Shown in pieces: positions 1-15,400 of a DNA stretch of 64,000 nucleotides (within the stretch, counting starts at the first letter, position 1; every line of letters starts with the position of its first letter). Made by a program: the position numbers and the translations under genes. Below the pieces are notes generated by a model. It was not told the origin of the DNA and did not search any database. It worked only from the letters and a program-made list of their open reading frames with translations. The DNA is from Allolobophora icterica (Eukaryota > Annelida > Clitellata > Crassiclitellata > Lumbricidae): contig OY744616.1 of NCBI GenBank assembly GCA_963556255.1, forward strand, positions 34,068,621-34,132,620, written 5' to 3'.

Positions 1-573
1 TTAGAACCAACTATCGATCAACTCCTTGTAAATTACTAAATGGCTGCAGATCAGAAGAGTTTGTATTGCAATCAAGAGACATCGTCAACTTTGAATCGAT
101 CACCTCCCACTCCATTCAACAGGTAAGAGAATCATCAATTACCAGCAGAACCACTATTCCACATCATGACAGTGCTTTCGCTTGGTGACAACTTTGCTGT
201 TCAAGTATTGTTAGTAGATCAAAATTTTATCAGCATCGCCATAAATGAAACCACTATTGTGTGACCCAAAACACAAACTCTGACAGTAACTGAAAAACAC
301 TTTGAAGCATCTAATTTCTAAAAGTCACATCATGAGTTGTTCAAATAACAATAGATGTAGGTTTCCAGGACCTCAGTCACCACACAAAGACAGAAACATT
401 CGATCTGACATTTGAGGCGATGCACAATACAACAAAGAAACAGGCAGCCAGACAGACGAAAAACAACACAGACAGAGAGATACTGATAGGCAGACAAGAA
501 CATACACATGCATAGAGAAGGAGAAACCGGTAGACACACTGACAGACAGGAATACAGCAAGAGATACTGGTAT

Positions 574-676
<103 letters not shown>

Positions 677-999
677 TGCATTCTGAGAGCTTATTGCCAA
701 GCACTGAAGTCTGTGATAAGAGAGATATGAATCAGATACCAATTCATCGGATGTAGCAGAAGGGCTGCTCCAGGTATGCAGGCAGTTAAGCGACTTAGAC
801 TCTGGCTGACTACGAGGATTCTTCTCTCATACAACATACTAAGTGCAAAACAACAACAGTGACATAATGTTATCGCTCAGTTATTACACGTGTACCTCTA
901 TCAGCATTAGTAAAGTAATGCAATCAGAAACATTTCACTGGCAGCACTTAAGTCATTAAGTCGTGCTTAGTCAAAAGGAGCATGATTGATTGGTAAGTT

Positions 1000-1172
1000 T
1001 CAGTAGAAATCTAGGGGTCCTATGGAAAGAGCTAGCCAGATGCTACAGAGGAAAAGTTTAAGTAGAAATCTAGGGGTTCTACGGAAAGAGCTGGCAAGAT
1101 GCTACAGAGGAAAAGTTTAAGTAGAAATCTAGGGGTTCTATGGAAAGAGCTAGAAAGATGCTACAGAGGAAA
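1000..1172 (+). repeat. Tandem repeat, about 60 bp x 3
   Basis: Three near-identical units, each containing agtagaaatctagggg, then ggaaagagct and gatgctacagaggaaa. The array ends just before a SINE. Confidence 0.85.
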
Positions 1173-1227
1173 ATGTTTATGGTGTTGCTTTTATGATATT
1201 GGAAGGTCAATGAAAGAAGGGAGTATG

Positions 1228-1420
1228 GGACACGGTGGTGCAATGGTATGTTTGGTGCCTCGTAACTGGAAGGTCGCAGGTTAGAATCTACCTCAAGCCA
1301 CAGCACAGCGACCCAGCACCATCAATGTTCTGTCGTATGATCAAGTGCACTTCTGAACTTTGAAAGGAGGGCAATATCAAAACAGAGTTGTATAGCATTA
1401 TTGTATTGTATAATGTCTAA
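1228..1420 (+). mobile_element. tRNA-derived SINE with (TTGTA)n tail
   Basis: The head cacggtggtgcaatggta and a degenerate B box (ggtcgcaggttagaatc) are tRNA-like. The body (atgttctgt, gatcaagtgcact, tctgaactttg) and an attgtattgtat tail match the copy at 36478-36693. Confidence 0.7.
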
Positions 1421-2374
1421 AGAATCGATAAATTTCAATGCCCTGTCACAGCCACTACGAGCGATCAGAAAAACAGAGCGAAAATTAATGCAACAGATGT
1501 GCAACAATTACCAGTAAGCATTCTCTATCCCAGCTGGGTTGATTAAATCTCTGGGCTGCTGCAGTCAGCCTTAGTTTTACCTAGTTAACCTATCCACAGT
1601 TATGAAGATGTCCCTAATCAATACACTAACTGTGTAGGATTGTTCTAAAGTGATAACTCTGAGTCCAGAATTTACATGCGGTGGATTAGATTTGACTCCA
1701 AATATTCTATAAAGTTAAACATGCATTAGTTTATGGGTCATGGAACTGATCAACTAATATAATTTCCGATGTATCTTTCTGTCACGTAACTTCGACTAAG
1801 GGCTTCTTATGGCCAACCCAAGGTCGCCTCATACACCACCGCCTCATGCACGCCTCCCTACATGCCTGACATGGACAGAGGGCCGGTAGCCAGCCAGTGA
1901 GGGAGTAATGGAGGGAGGGTTTGCCACCCATATTAAGGGAAGTTCTTAAGACAGCCCTGCACCTGTACCACACAGACTGAGGGCCGGTCCCTCCCTCACT
2001 CCCTGCCTGACGCCAGCCAATGGCTTGTGTCACTGAGGGAGTAATGGAGGGACGGAGGGCCGGCATTATTATCTTCAGTATTAAATTTCTGCTGAATCGG
2101 TAGACTTCTCTCTACTCTGCCAGGTCTTCTAAATAAGTTTCTGAATATTCAGTGTTTAAAGATCAATTAATTTTGTCTGAATGATTATCATTTTGAAATT
2201 CAGTTTTCCTTAGAACCAACTATCGATCAACTCCTGCTTGAATAATCTGAATATTCTGCTGACAAAGACGTTTCTATGTAGGCCCCTCACTCCCTCCCTC
2301 ATGCAGGCTCACCACCCATATCAAGGGAAGTTGTTAAGACAGCCATTTACCCTGTAGGACAGACGGAGGGGCCA

Positions 2375-2410
2375 GTAGGCCCTCCCTCTATGTATGGAGG
2401 GAGGGCCTAC
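2375..2410. repeat. Short perfect hairpin (14-bp arms)
   Basis: Arms gtaggccctccctc and gagggagggcctac flank an 8-nt loop. It lies at the end of a repeat copy that shares caagggaagtt/aagacagcc with the copy near 1925-1960. Confidence 0.75.
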
Positions 2411-3418
2411 CAAAATGTTGTCATCAAACAATTATTGCAATTTTGATTTAGCTTATGTATTTTTTACATTTTTACTCTCAAACACATTTAAAGTTTCTAA
2501 ACTAAATTTACATACCATGATTTTTCACAAGTTACAGCTAGTAATACACATATGTACAATGGTTAAAAACGTCAGCATGTGAACAGGAACTTATAAGGTC
2601 ATAAATTTTAATACACAATAAAAAATCTAAAGATAACACAGCAACAGCTGTCACAGTTAATATCACGTATATTTGTGCGTATGTACATAAACATCTGTAA
2701 CAAGGCAGTAAATATACTGCCTTTAGAGCACTTCTCAAAAGTACTGAGCACTTTCTCTTGCCAGCTATCTGCCCTAGCAAGTTACCTCCCACAAGCTTTG
2801 TTTAATGCCTCATATAATTCCTAGGCTTAACAGGAAATAGCAGAGCATACTAAATTGTGATGAATCTAGGTTATGGTTCACATGAACATCTAATTGTTCG
2901 GTGGATGATCAATAACTGCAAGCATTATGACACAACATGCCTGAAACAAAACACCCTACAATTATCATCAGGCCATATTGTTTTCATTTAACACCTGATA
3001 GGCTGACTACGCATATTTACACATGCATGCAAGCACGCACATATCTACATGTATGTACAAATCTATATAAGCATATACATAATTTTTTATGATGTTCAGC
3101 AGTATGCATTTTAACATGTATTTATGTAGATATCTACATACATATGTATATTCAAAATGTATTTAAGCAAGCAGGCATGTATATATTTACATACATACGT
3201 ATTTCTGTCAACATTTCAGAGTGCCTTATAAGAGCCCCTCAAGAGCACTTCTGGTGAGCGCAACTCGCTTTAGAGTACTTAGTGCACTTATAATTTTGTG
3301 TGTGCGAGTGTTGCTAAGTACACAGTTTAGTGTAAATAGATTCAACTAATTGATTCACAATTAATGACAAAGGCAAATTCATCATGAATCAGACAGCCAA
3401 CAATTCACCTTAACTCAC

Positions 3419-6400
3419 CTGGCAAACACAGCCATCATGTTGTTGACATCCAAACAACTGCAGAACTCATTTAGATTTCTCTAAATGAACAATGAAAACA
3501 TTGTTTTTGAGTAAAAGAAAACAATTAACATGTCATTTCCCTCACCATTACCAGTATAATGTCATTTTCACTTCATCGTTACTATTATCATGTCATTTTC
3601 ACTCAGCATTACCATAATCATGTCATTTTCACTCCAACATTACTACTATCATGTAATTTTCACTCAGCATCAGGTGCTCACTGGACTGTCAGTCGAGAGG
3701 ACGGGGTTAAATCCCCACCCGGGCAGAAATTTGGTTCAAGATTTCTGTTTCAAACAGCATCCCTTAGCCAACTCAGCTATGATGAGTACACTGACCAACG
3801 TGACCACACTCTGTCAGTGGGAAGATGACACGGCGAGGAAGAGGACTGGCCACCCACCCTCATATGCCGAGGTCAAGAAAATGAAGTCACTAACATTTCA
3901 TATCCATGGCTGCCTCAGGGCTAGCTTAAGGGACTGCTCTTCTTCTTCACATCACTACTATTATCATGTAATGTTCTGTCAGCATTATCACTAGTATGTT
4001 ATTTTTACTCACATTCTCTGGTAGCGTAGGCAACTGATTTGGGATAGGACAAATAAAGCTGAGTTTCTGCAAAGACAAAAACGCAGTGTTTTAAAAGTTT
4101 TCAAAATATAAACTCCCAATAAAAGCTGTTTGTTATTTAACTGAGAATTTACATAAAGCAACTCATCAACATAATCTACTCATACATATGCAGATATGGG
4201 TCATTATCCGAAAAGTGCAGAATCGATGTCCCATGCTGGTTTTTTGAGTTTTTTCGATAATTTCTTCAAATTTTTTTGCCTATCTTTCAAAGAATGAGCA
4301 GATTAACATTTCCCATCATTGTTTTAGCTGCTAGATTCTGGAAATTTTGAAAAAAATTACTAAATGTATACAAAATATCATTACCATCCAATGTCCGAGA
4401 CGGTGTACAATGCATTAAATTAAGCTTTTACGCAAATTTATTCCATTACAACCTGTAACAAAGGTATATTATTTTGATTAATTAGTAGCTAGCATATGCA
4501 ATAATTAAAGATTTAAACTCATTTTCATAATATTTATTTCTTTTTGACCTATTTAAACTTGTCAATAGAAATAAGCATCATAGCCATCCCAATTTTTGGG
4601 AAGCCTATAACTTTTACAGAACGTGCTTACTTACTAAAAGAAAAACATCAAGAACGAGATATTGTCAACTATTAATGGAATCACACAGATTTGTGTTGAA
4701 ATTCCTAATATTTTATTTTTAATTTAAGTTTGTGTGTTCAAATTACAAGAAAAGTAAATTTCTGCTTCATTACCATCTAGTGTTGTATTTCCTGGTTTAG
4801 GTAGATTACAACATTGACAACTTGTTTTATTTGTCGCTTTTGTTGTACTGATTGAAATTACTTATCTGATGGAGTAATTCACGTGAAAATGTTTGACGGC
4901 TGTTATAAATTTCATCATTTTGTCATTACCATTCGCGGTTGTTTTTCGTCATTACCATCCGTATTCATCAGATTTCTGCTATTTTCTCATGGCAGTCGCA
5001 TCTTGTCTCGGATGGTAATGACGCATTGCTCAGAGTGAATTACATGTATTGTTTGTGAATTATTTGATATAAAAATAAATTGCAAGCAATTAGAATTTAC
5101 TATCAACTCTTAAAATGTTGTTCAACTTGTATCTAATGCATATAACATACAGTTATAGCTAATCCTGCACAGATTTTTTTCTGCAGCTGAAAATTATATA
5201 TTTTTTAAAAAATAATCTAGAAAAATGTCTAAATTTCTTGACACCAGACTAATATATTATGTGAAGGAAAGGCCTATTGTACTCCTACTTAATGCTGGCA
5301 TTATCTACTTTTAAGAAATTGCCATTTTATAAGCACCAGAGGAATATTTCAGGTTCCCGTGATTAAATATGATTAAACAAAAAGGGCGGATTTCAATGAA
5401 AAAATAGGAGTTTTGACTTTATAATTTCTGAAAAAAAAGTAACTTATAATTAAAAATATAGTGGATTTCTTTCAAATTAGTTAAATTTAACTATATACAT
5501 GACTAAAAAAACACTTGCAACCAATTTTGGGGAAAAATTTGTTTTTGTTTTTCGGAGACGAAATTTGTAACATTTCGGATAATGACCCATATACATACAA
5601 GCAATGTCATGCGTATACACCCACACACAGTTTTAAGTCTTATTTCAGAAGAAGGGCTCCATATAAATCATTCAACAAGGCCAGACTTACACGAGAGGCT
5701 AAGAACATCAGACAGTGACTGATACCTCGTTGGCAAAAGCAACATCCTCTCCTGGTTTAAAGGACTTCAACGTAAACAAAGTGTTCAGAAATGGCAAAAC
5801 TGACGAACTGGTTCGGCAACTCAGCTGGCTTGAGATGTTGTCAAGTACACGGTAGAAAATTTCATACCACGGGAGACAGCTGCAACACATCAGTACAAAG
5901 TCAGGTACACTGAGAAATTCACCTTTTTGATCCTGGGCTATGATGGAAACACCTTCTACATCAACGTATTACTACTGTAATTATAGTCACAATTGTACCT
6001 GAACAGTTATGTAGCACCACTCAGAGAGCAAACCAATCACAATCTGCTCTAGTCTGCATGGTGTTAAATGTCATTAAGAACTAGAATATTACACCAGTTA
6101 GCAGAACAATGCACAATTAACTAGAACAGTGACAGGCCCACACATACATGGAGCGTAACCAATGGATTCCCGTTCACAGTTGACGTAGGGCATGGATGTT
6201 CAAAGTCTCAAGGCTTGCTTTCTGGGTAGCTGGTCAAGAGTACAGGAACTCAAAGCCTATGTCTGTCTGCTGAGCTGGTTCTCCCAAATCTTTCACAATC
6301 AAAGCTAATTTCTCTTGGCTTAATTATTCACAGCATCTGGTAATTGTAACTTTAACCATAGATTTATATAGTTGGCGCTGCATGACCTCTTGGATGAACA

Positions 6401-9400
6401 GATCTTTGCAATGGCTCACGATTCAAGAATGCGGGGATTTCATTTTAAAACAACTGATGTCTATTAGGTTATGACAGTGGCGCTACACTAAATCTCCAGA
6501 TTCATTAGATTAGACGTAGAAAGTCATAGATTATAGTTGGCCATGAATTAATTAAAAGCTGAGAATCTTCCCTGTCACAAATACTAATCCATTAAAAGTA
6601 TGCAAGCCTCAGTGGAAAAAATCTTCCAAAGACCAAATGATGATGTAAGAATAAAGGGGTTTGGCTTTAACCTTAAAATGATGTTGACAAAAAAATGCTA
6701 TATGCATTTTCCATAATGTAATCTAAGCGTTTAAAGTTTTATGCAATAGGTCTACTGTGCACAACAGTCCAGAAACGGCAACTTCTGGGCACTAACAAAT
6801 GCTTGCAAAGAGAACATTGTACAATTTTCATACTATCCCAAAAACACACAACCAATCAATCATTTGCTAGTAATTAGTCTTACGCTGTTGTTACCGTAAC
6901 AGTTAAATTGACAGTGACAGCACATTCCACAAAAATACCGAGAAAAGAAAATCTGATTGGCAGGCCTGACACTGACACACCCAGTGAGAATAACGCCGGA
7001 AATTATCAACAGACCAAACCGTCAAAAAAAGCCACCACCAATTAAACAAATGCCAAGACTCCACAATAACCACATTACCTCAAGGCAAGGTTACAGATAC
7101 ACCTGTAGGTCTTAGGATCAGAAAACTGACTGGGAACTGATAAGGAAATGCACTTGGCAGCACATAAAGCAACCTTATCCAAGGCAGTGATTGCATGCTC
7201 CCGTTATCAAACAGTGCCATTCACGAGGTTTCTACCAACACTTGAAGAAGTCAAGTGCTACATAAGTGCTTTGAGTGTATATATAACATGTATACAAGCA
7301 ACTGAACGAACAAACAATTGAATGAATAAACATACATGACACCATGTAAACTCAACCAGTCTTGCACTAGGTCACGCAGTCAACCATCAACCATTATTCA
7401 GTCAACAGAACAGCTAAATCTAGATTAATACATCATTTAGGCATTGTCAATAGTTCAATACACTTGACGTCTAACACCTAGTTCACATTTAATTTTAAAA
7501 ACAAATTGCAGAATCAATCTCAAGCACATAGGTGGGCTGTCAGCTACAGGTAATTGTAATCGAACATATATAAAAGCGCCACTCATAAAATAGCCTTCAG
7601 ACATTTCTGGAACAGGGGAAGAGAAAGGCTGAGGAACTCAAGCTGCAATTCCTGCAGAAGATGGTTCCAGCTAGTGGGGCTAACATAGGCAAAACTTCTA
7701 GATACAGCAGTGGCCCTGCGCACACAGGGAACATCCACACAGCCTCTGGTGGCCGAGTGGAGACTGAAATGACCAAGGAGTGAAGAGACCAAGGTACAGA
7801 AGGTCTTGAGGTATGAGGTAAGGGCTCAATCCTAACCACAACTAGGATTTTTCAGTGATTGTCCCACAAAAAACAAACATAATAAAAACTAGAAAACAAA
7901 TCCTAGCAAGAAAACTAAATTACCTAATTATACATAGGCAGGTTTGCGTCGGTGATGACGTTCGACAAAAGCCAAACTTAAATCGACTCTCGATGTCTGT
8001 AAGGACAAACGTAAAATGCTCTTCTGTTTTACTGCTGAAAACAGAACAAAATTACCGGTAAGTGAAAATTAAGTCTAAAACACAAATATAATTAAAGTCC
8101 TTGTCCAAGTGAAGAAACCTTTGCAATATTTGTTTGTTTATACAACAGTAAGGTACTGTAACTGCTGCATGTAGTTTAGACAATGAAAGAAAAATACAAA
8201 TTACATTTGCTAGAACTTTCTGAAAGAAAGAATCTGGCAAGCTGAAAGTTGATGGTAGAACAGATTTGCTAGTTTCACATGTGCAACCACTGTACTTAGA
8301 AGTACAATTACTTAGAAGTAATGCATATTGATAGCAGTTGTTTTACCAGAGGGATGCATTACAGTCAGAGAGTTCCAGATTATTTTAAACAGACCTTTGT
8401 AAATGAAGAGCCATATGGCTTGCCAATTCACAGAAAGACAACTGGTGCTTTAGATAAATAACAACTGTAAACCAATTAAATCAAATTTTGAAAACAAAAC
8501 CAGTAAAACAGCACAATTACTGGCTAATGGCTTGCTAACTGCAGTATATAAACAAATTAAGCCAGCATAAACCTTTTCGATACAATCTGCTAGGAAGCAA
8601 AATGAATTAGCATGAGCAGTCACATAAGTCACAAACAGTTCGGATGAACAGTAACATAAGTCACAAATACTTAGGCTGAACACTCATTGAACAGTTACAT
8701 TAAGTCACAAAGACTTAAGCTGAACAGTTACATATGTTACAAAGACTTAGGCTGAACAGTTACATAAGTGACAAACACTTAGGCTGAACAGTTACATTTA
8801 AAGCCACAAAGACTTAGGCTGAACAGTTACATAAGTCACAAAGACTTAGGCTGAACAGTTACATAAGTCACAAAGACTTAGGCTGAATAGTCACATAAGT
8901 CACAAAGACTTACACTGAACAGTCCATAAGTCACAAAGACTTATGCTGAACAGTCACATAAATCACAAAGACTTAGGCTGAACAGTTACATAAGTCACAA
9001 ATACTTCGGCTGAACAGTTACATAAGTCACAAAGACTTAGGCTGAACAGTTACATAAGTCACAAATACTTAGGCTGAACAGTTACATAAGTCACAAAGAC
9101 TTAGGCTGAACAGTTACATAAGTCACAAATACTTAGGCTGAACAGTTACATAAGTCACAAAGACTTAAGCTGAACAGTCACATATAAGTCACAAAGACTT
9201 GGCATGAACAGTCACATAAGAAAGTCAAAAAGAAATCAAAGCTCATATCAATAAGAAGTGGGATGAAACAAAACTTACTTGGAATCATCTGATAGGCATG
9301 GAAAGGCAAACTTCGGAACTGACTTAAGAACTTCCTACACACATCAACATGTTCTCATTTTAATATTTTGAGGAGCAAATAGCAAAACGTCAAACAATGC

Positions 9401-12400
9401 AATAAAGCTCTAAAGTAAACACAAAGCCAACATCAACATACATAAACAAAACCAGTAATCACCACTGGCTGAACACATTCTGAACATGTCGTAATGGTAC
9501 CAGCAGTGTGTGCCTAATTAAGTTTGAACAATACATACACTAGGCCTAACTTACAAAGCAATGTCTAGGATCCATATCAGGGACCAAACTTTAACTACAC
9601 GGCATTATAGCTCGGGGACTTATTGGTGCCACTCCCATACAATAATGTTGGCAGATTTGCGATTTCTGCACTGGACCATGCTTCAGGAACAGACAGCTCA
9701 AGAAATAGTTTCAATCTATCTAGGTCACACCTTTTTAGATCTAAAAGGCACTATATAAATAGCCAGAGGTCAAACGGACACACACACAGATACACACACA
9801 TATATGCACACAGACAAACACAAACAGACCCATACACATAATAAGGTCATCTCCCGATGCAGAATGAAACTTGGAAGCCGCATCCACAACAGAACTTGCA
9901 ACATAACAATGCGCCTTATAACGTCAATCTGGTGTAATGCTGTGGATCGCCCTGATAAATTACCACCATCTAATAATCAACTGGGGATGTTTTTGTGCAC
10001 ACATCGTGGCACTGCCAGTGCCAGCTCACTATGGCAAGAGCAATAAAAAGTGTTTCACTGGTTAGAAGCTGTTTACGTGATGCCACCATCATAGCTCTGT
10101 TCATCATGTGAAACTAATAAGCAAGAGTGGGAGTGCCTACGTGTCACATGCCCTCAGTTCTCCCATCTGCCTGCTCTAACAGGTCACAGAGCCGTTATTC
10201 CACCACGAAAGTTCAACAGAAGGTATAACTGTTTGCTAATTCAGTATTACAGTGTAATTGTGAAAAGAAGATACAAAGGGGATTACGAATAAAACTCCCT
10301 TATTGATAAACAATGCTCATAAAACAGCTGCATTTACAATTTACAGTTCACACCAACATGGAAGGCCAGAAAGTAACTGTTAAAATTTTTGCACAACAGT
10401 TAAAATGCAGAGTCTACTAGGCAATGTCCTGTCATGGACTGAACATGTTTGAAGTAAGCTTAATTAAGTGGAGATGCACACTAGCCTAGCGGTTAGCATG
10501 CTGGCCTTTCACATCAAAGATCAGAGTTCAAACCTCCAAGGATATGTGTTTAGAAGCTCATTCTACACTTAAGCGAAATTATCCTGCTTGGTGACAGAGT
10601 CATAACATTTATATTCTAATGGTGATTTTATATTGGTTCAGAATATTTTTGTCTTTGTGCTAAGCACATCAACTTTTGCTCTTTACCAGCCAATTTATCA
10701 AGTATGTGTATCAAGAAACAATTATCTAATGTGTGTGCACTTGGTCCTGTTAGGGATTTCTTTTCCTGTTGTTCCCAGATAACCTCATTTTATACACTTG
10801 TAACATACTTGAAATCAAGTTGTTTGATGGGACCAATAACATTTATGGTTATGGTTATGGTTAAACAGACTGGCCACATGCCACCTGCATATGCTGGCTC
10901 AAACCCTTCATCCACAGCAGATAAGATTACAGCCACAGATGATCACGTTAAGCACATTCAATCACATTATATGATGATGAAATACAAGCGCTGGCGGCCC
11001 AGGACAGGGTTGCAAAGAATACAGGCAACATATTACACATACACAGGTAAGGTTCAACCATATGACTTGCACTTTCACTACAAAACAATTTTTTGCCACA
11101 ACTGCCATCATGAGTAAACAACTCCCTATTCACACTCCTAGTTACGTACCACAACTTTAAATTGTTATTAGAAACAAGTTTCTCGTAAAAATCTAACCAC
11201 AATGGCAGTTAGCAGTGCCTTCATCAGAACTGCAGATGTACAATGTATTACATCCGCATTTTGATCTAGGCATCTTCATAACTGTATGATATTCATATTA
11301 AACACTATACCCTCAGAATGGAGGCTCTGAATCTTTAATCGATGTATCTTTAATTATATTTAGTTGTGCATGTGTGCCTTTATAATCTGCTCCTGTCATA
11401 GTTTATTTTCAAAATGTATGTAATCATTGTATACATGTAATGCATGTGTGCTTGTCCAATGCAAATAAAGGCTGCTTACTTACTTACACTTCATTAACAT
11501 TTAGTCTGGCAGTTTGGTAGTTATTATTATTGTTATTATTTAATATTTTTATCATCAATATTATTATTATCATTTTTTTTCGTCCAAGGTAGGTAAGATC
11601 CCTGAGCAGGCTCTAAGATATTAACAGTTAATTGAAAGGTTAAGCTTGGAGTACGTGTTCCTCATCCCCGGAGTGTGTTATTATTATTATTATTATTATT
11701 AATTGGCAACTTTTATCAGGCAAGGCCTCAACTGATAACTTAAACTTGCACAATACTATTTACGATGCTAGCACGTGTAGTGGATTATCACACCACCTGG
11801 TGTCCTCTCCGTCCTCCTTCCTTTGATTGTCTGTATGCGAGTACCAGTGCAAGTTGGGAGGCTAACAAGGGCATCATTTCATTTGGTTTTGCAGTTGCTG
11901 TTTCTGCGCCTTAGCCAAAAAACACTTCAAAACAATGAGACCAAGCCACTGAAGATTTCCTATCGTGGCATGAAAGAAAGGTTAACTTCACCTTTACTTT
12001 TAACACAGGTTTTGCATGTAATCTTTATGTGGTAATTTTACAAGGCATGTGTACCTCATCATTGTACTTTTCTGGAAAAATCTGCAGGATATATGGCTCT
12101 TCTTTGGAATTAGAAGGTTTCGCAAGTTCCAGAAACACCTCAAACACATGATCAGGATCTAGCCTGCAAAACAACACTCAAAATACAGAAAAACAGTCAT
12201 AAAGAAATTATTAACATAACAAATTGAAAGAAAGAGGAAGCAAACAATACCAGGATATTTTTGCATGAGCCGGAAAATGAAAGACCTATAAATCGGTACT
12301 TAAACACTCAGCTGTCTACTCTAAGTAGCCTGTCAAACTTTGCAAACAGGCTCCTCTTTTCCTAGCCACCAACATCTCTGTGTTGACTTATTGGGAAATA

Positions 12401-15400
12401 CAAATGTCTGATTAATTTGAATAGCACCATCAATTGTGAATTGACGCTCAAGATGCTTCAAGTGCAAATACATTTAAAGTGCATAAGTGTACACTTAATG
12501 TATTTGCAAGTGCTTAATACAATTGCACACCTAATTCAACAGGTACACATGTTACCTAGACATAAAAATCATAGCTTGAACCAGGACCTAATAGTTCATG
12601 CAATGAAGTGTTTTGTATGGCCACAGAATAAACAAGCATAGACGATTTCAAAGATCGTGGATTAGGAAAGAAAAGTGAAACTTAAGCTATGGTTACCCAA
12701 ATAGCAACATAAATTGTATGACACATCTGATAAATTTGCCATGTCAGAGGTAACTGATTGGCAATACAGTGGCTAGCAGGATGCAGATTTTTAGAAGACT
12801 GCAACAAGATATCGTAGGTGAAAATCTGGCCTGAAGTTCATCATACTGCAGCAAGACACAGAATTTCATGTTGACCACGTTTTATCCAGATACATTTTTA
12901 TTATTATTATTATTATTATTATTACAGTAGTTTTATATAGCGCCCCTTCAAGATTGCCTACTCAGGAGCACTCCCAGCCCAACCACGGTCAAATAACGCA
13001 GTTTTGAGGACAGTAAGAAACAGGGTGAAATGACCAATCGGTATTTGACGGAGCTTTGTAGGGAGCCCATTCCACGATACGGACAAGTGCTTTCGTCTGC
13101 ATTTCCTAATTGGACTCTGAATGGACACCACTCCCCACACACAATGCTAAGTCAGTGAGGAGGGTGGCAGTCAACCATGGCCACCACCACCACAAACAAG
13201 GACTTTCGATCCAGCATCAACCACTAACAATGGACTAGGTCACTAACAAGCGATGCCTTGGGCATTATGCCAACATTTGGCATAACAAAAGTTTTACGAT
13301 TAGATAAGATTCACGTGCATAAACACTGGGTTATCAACATTTAAGAGAGAAAAAAATTAAACATAATTTTTGTAGTTTCTTAAGGTGACAAATAAATACA
13401 TTTGTTGGAAATGACTAGACCATGTGAACAGAACCACAACAAAGTTCTAGTACAGAGTTCAAATACTGATTCTACTGGCTTCGTTCATTCAAAGTGATTT
13501 TCTTTAATTAAAACCTCATTTCCTCAGGACGGGTCACATATTATGTTCAAGTGCACACCCATCCATCACTTACAGTTTCGTGATCAAATGACTACACTGA
13601 TGCAGTTTTGTTAGGACCTTTTACTACACTTTGCACACACAAATCCTGTTTTAAAACCAACAGTACAAAACCTTAAACTGGAAAAGAACATGTCAAGATT
13701 TAAGGTATACGATACTATCCCTGCTGTCCAGTAACAGCAAGGAAATAAACACAGCCATATGTTGGTAACTGATTTCCTTGTTTTGACTGTAAGACCATCT
13801 CACTGACTAAAGGTCAGGCTGAGTACAATATGATATCATACATTACAGGTAGAATTTCAATTCGACCTGCCTGCCGCCAATCATAGATAAACAATATGAC
13901 TAGCTCGGATTGTGAGAAAATTGATCAATGCAAGTTCCACACAGCGATTCTCCAATAAATAATCAACAAACACGTAATACAAGCTTATGAAAAAACTTTT
14001 ATTGGCTACAAAAAATTAAGAAATCAGTTAAGTTTTTGTTATGCATATCAGAATGTTTGAATTGTGTTCAACGACAAAATCTGCTGCACCAGATGAAATT
14101 CTGCAACCTGGGGGAACCTATATTGTTTATATGTGATCCAGGGCAGGCTGGCCAAAACCAAACTTATACCACAGTACACTACAACTGAAATTTGATACTC
14201 TCCCCTTGCAACAGCTCAGAGACAAGAGTTAACAAAGTTAGCCGCTTTGAGATCAACTGTTGTCAGAGTCTGCATGGACAAATGGAATTGATAATAAACT
14301 AACTATGCATATATTTTCAATTCAGAAAAGCTGTGGTAATCAGCTCATTAATGGTTAATTGTTTCTAAGTAATGTGGCATACACGTAGGTAATTAAGCTT
14401 TTGCACAGCACCTTTTACACTTTAACAACGAGCATGTACTAAAATGTACATGGAAAACTAATCCCTCTCGTCGTTGAAGGCTTAAAACAACTGTGAACAT
14501 TATTATCATATTCATTTATTATATAGCAAGGCTGACACACTGCATCCTTGTACAGACTGGTTAAATAACGGGATTTAAAGACTAAGAATATTCTAAACAC
14601 AGGTAGAATTGTCTGGGATGTTAAGCTGGCATAGTCGTCATTCTAATAGGAAAGGCATGTTCGTCATTTCAAGCTTCTATAGAGAACACGTGGTATATAG
14701 TTTCTATCATCTATGAGACGTAAATAGATGTATCATTACATAAAAATAGAAGTAACAGCATACCATGACAGTCAGTAACAGTTACTAATAGGCCAAACAG
14801 CAGAAAGGCAATCCTAGAAGAAATGGCAGACTTTTACAGTCACCTTACTTGTAAACAAAATGGCCACCTCAGACAGTGAGAATTACTGTGTTGCATGCAC
14901 CCAGAAGGACTAGTGTAAGTATGTAGGTAAATTAGTAAGAAACTAGTTTCCATTGTGACATGTGCAGTGTTATAAAAAAAGCATTCGTGCAAGATGAATC
15001 GCCATTCCGAGTATCATAGTACTGAATCGCTCAGTCTTTTCAGCCATTTCTAAAGTAGCTGATCAAGCTGTCACAAACCCTGGAAGGCACAATATTTACA
15101 TCTTGCTGAGAACACATGTCATATGAAGGGCTCATTCTAATCTGGAAAACTTAGAAGGCAACATTTTCATGCATTCTGCTGACTGTGCATTTACACAACT
15201 TTGTACATCAAAACGATGCTTAAGTACACACACTCTGTATGTGGAAACCATAAGAATGTGTGTTCAATGCAAACTGAGAAGACGATATGGCACAGTAGTG
15301 ATTTGTTTCCAATGTACCTGCAGGAGTTCGTTTTGCAAAATGCATTCTGCAAGAACTTTTCTGAAAAATTCCTATATGCATCACAGAAACTTACCCCATT

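Noticed and set aside
1782..2066. 94-codon minus-strand frame
   Set aside because: Lies over a G/C-rich interspersed repeat; no homology or splice support.
3671..3760. tRNA gene (also at 25307, 29370, 43300, 52720)
   Set aside because: B boxes are present, but there is no intact cloverleaf and each continues into a shared SINE body.
8614..9222. CRISPR-like array
   Set aside because: Units are contiguous without unique spacers, and the context is an animal intron.
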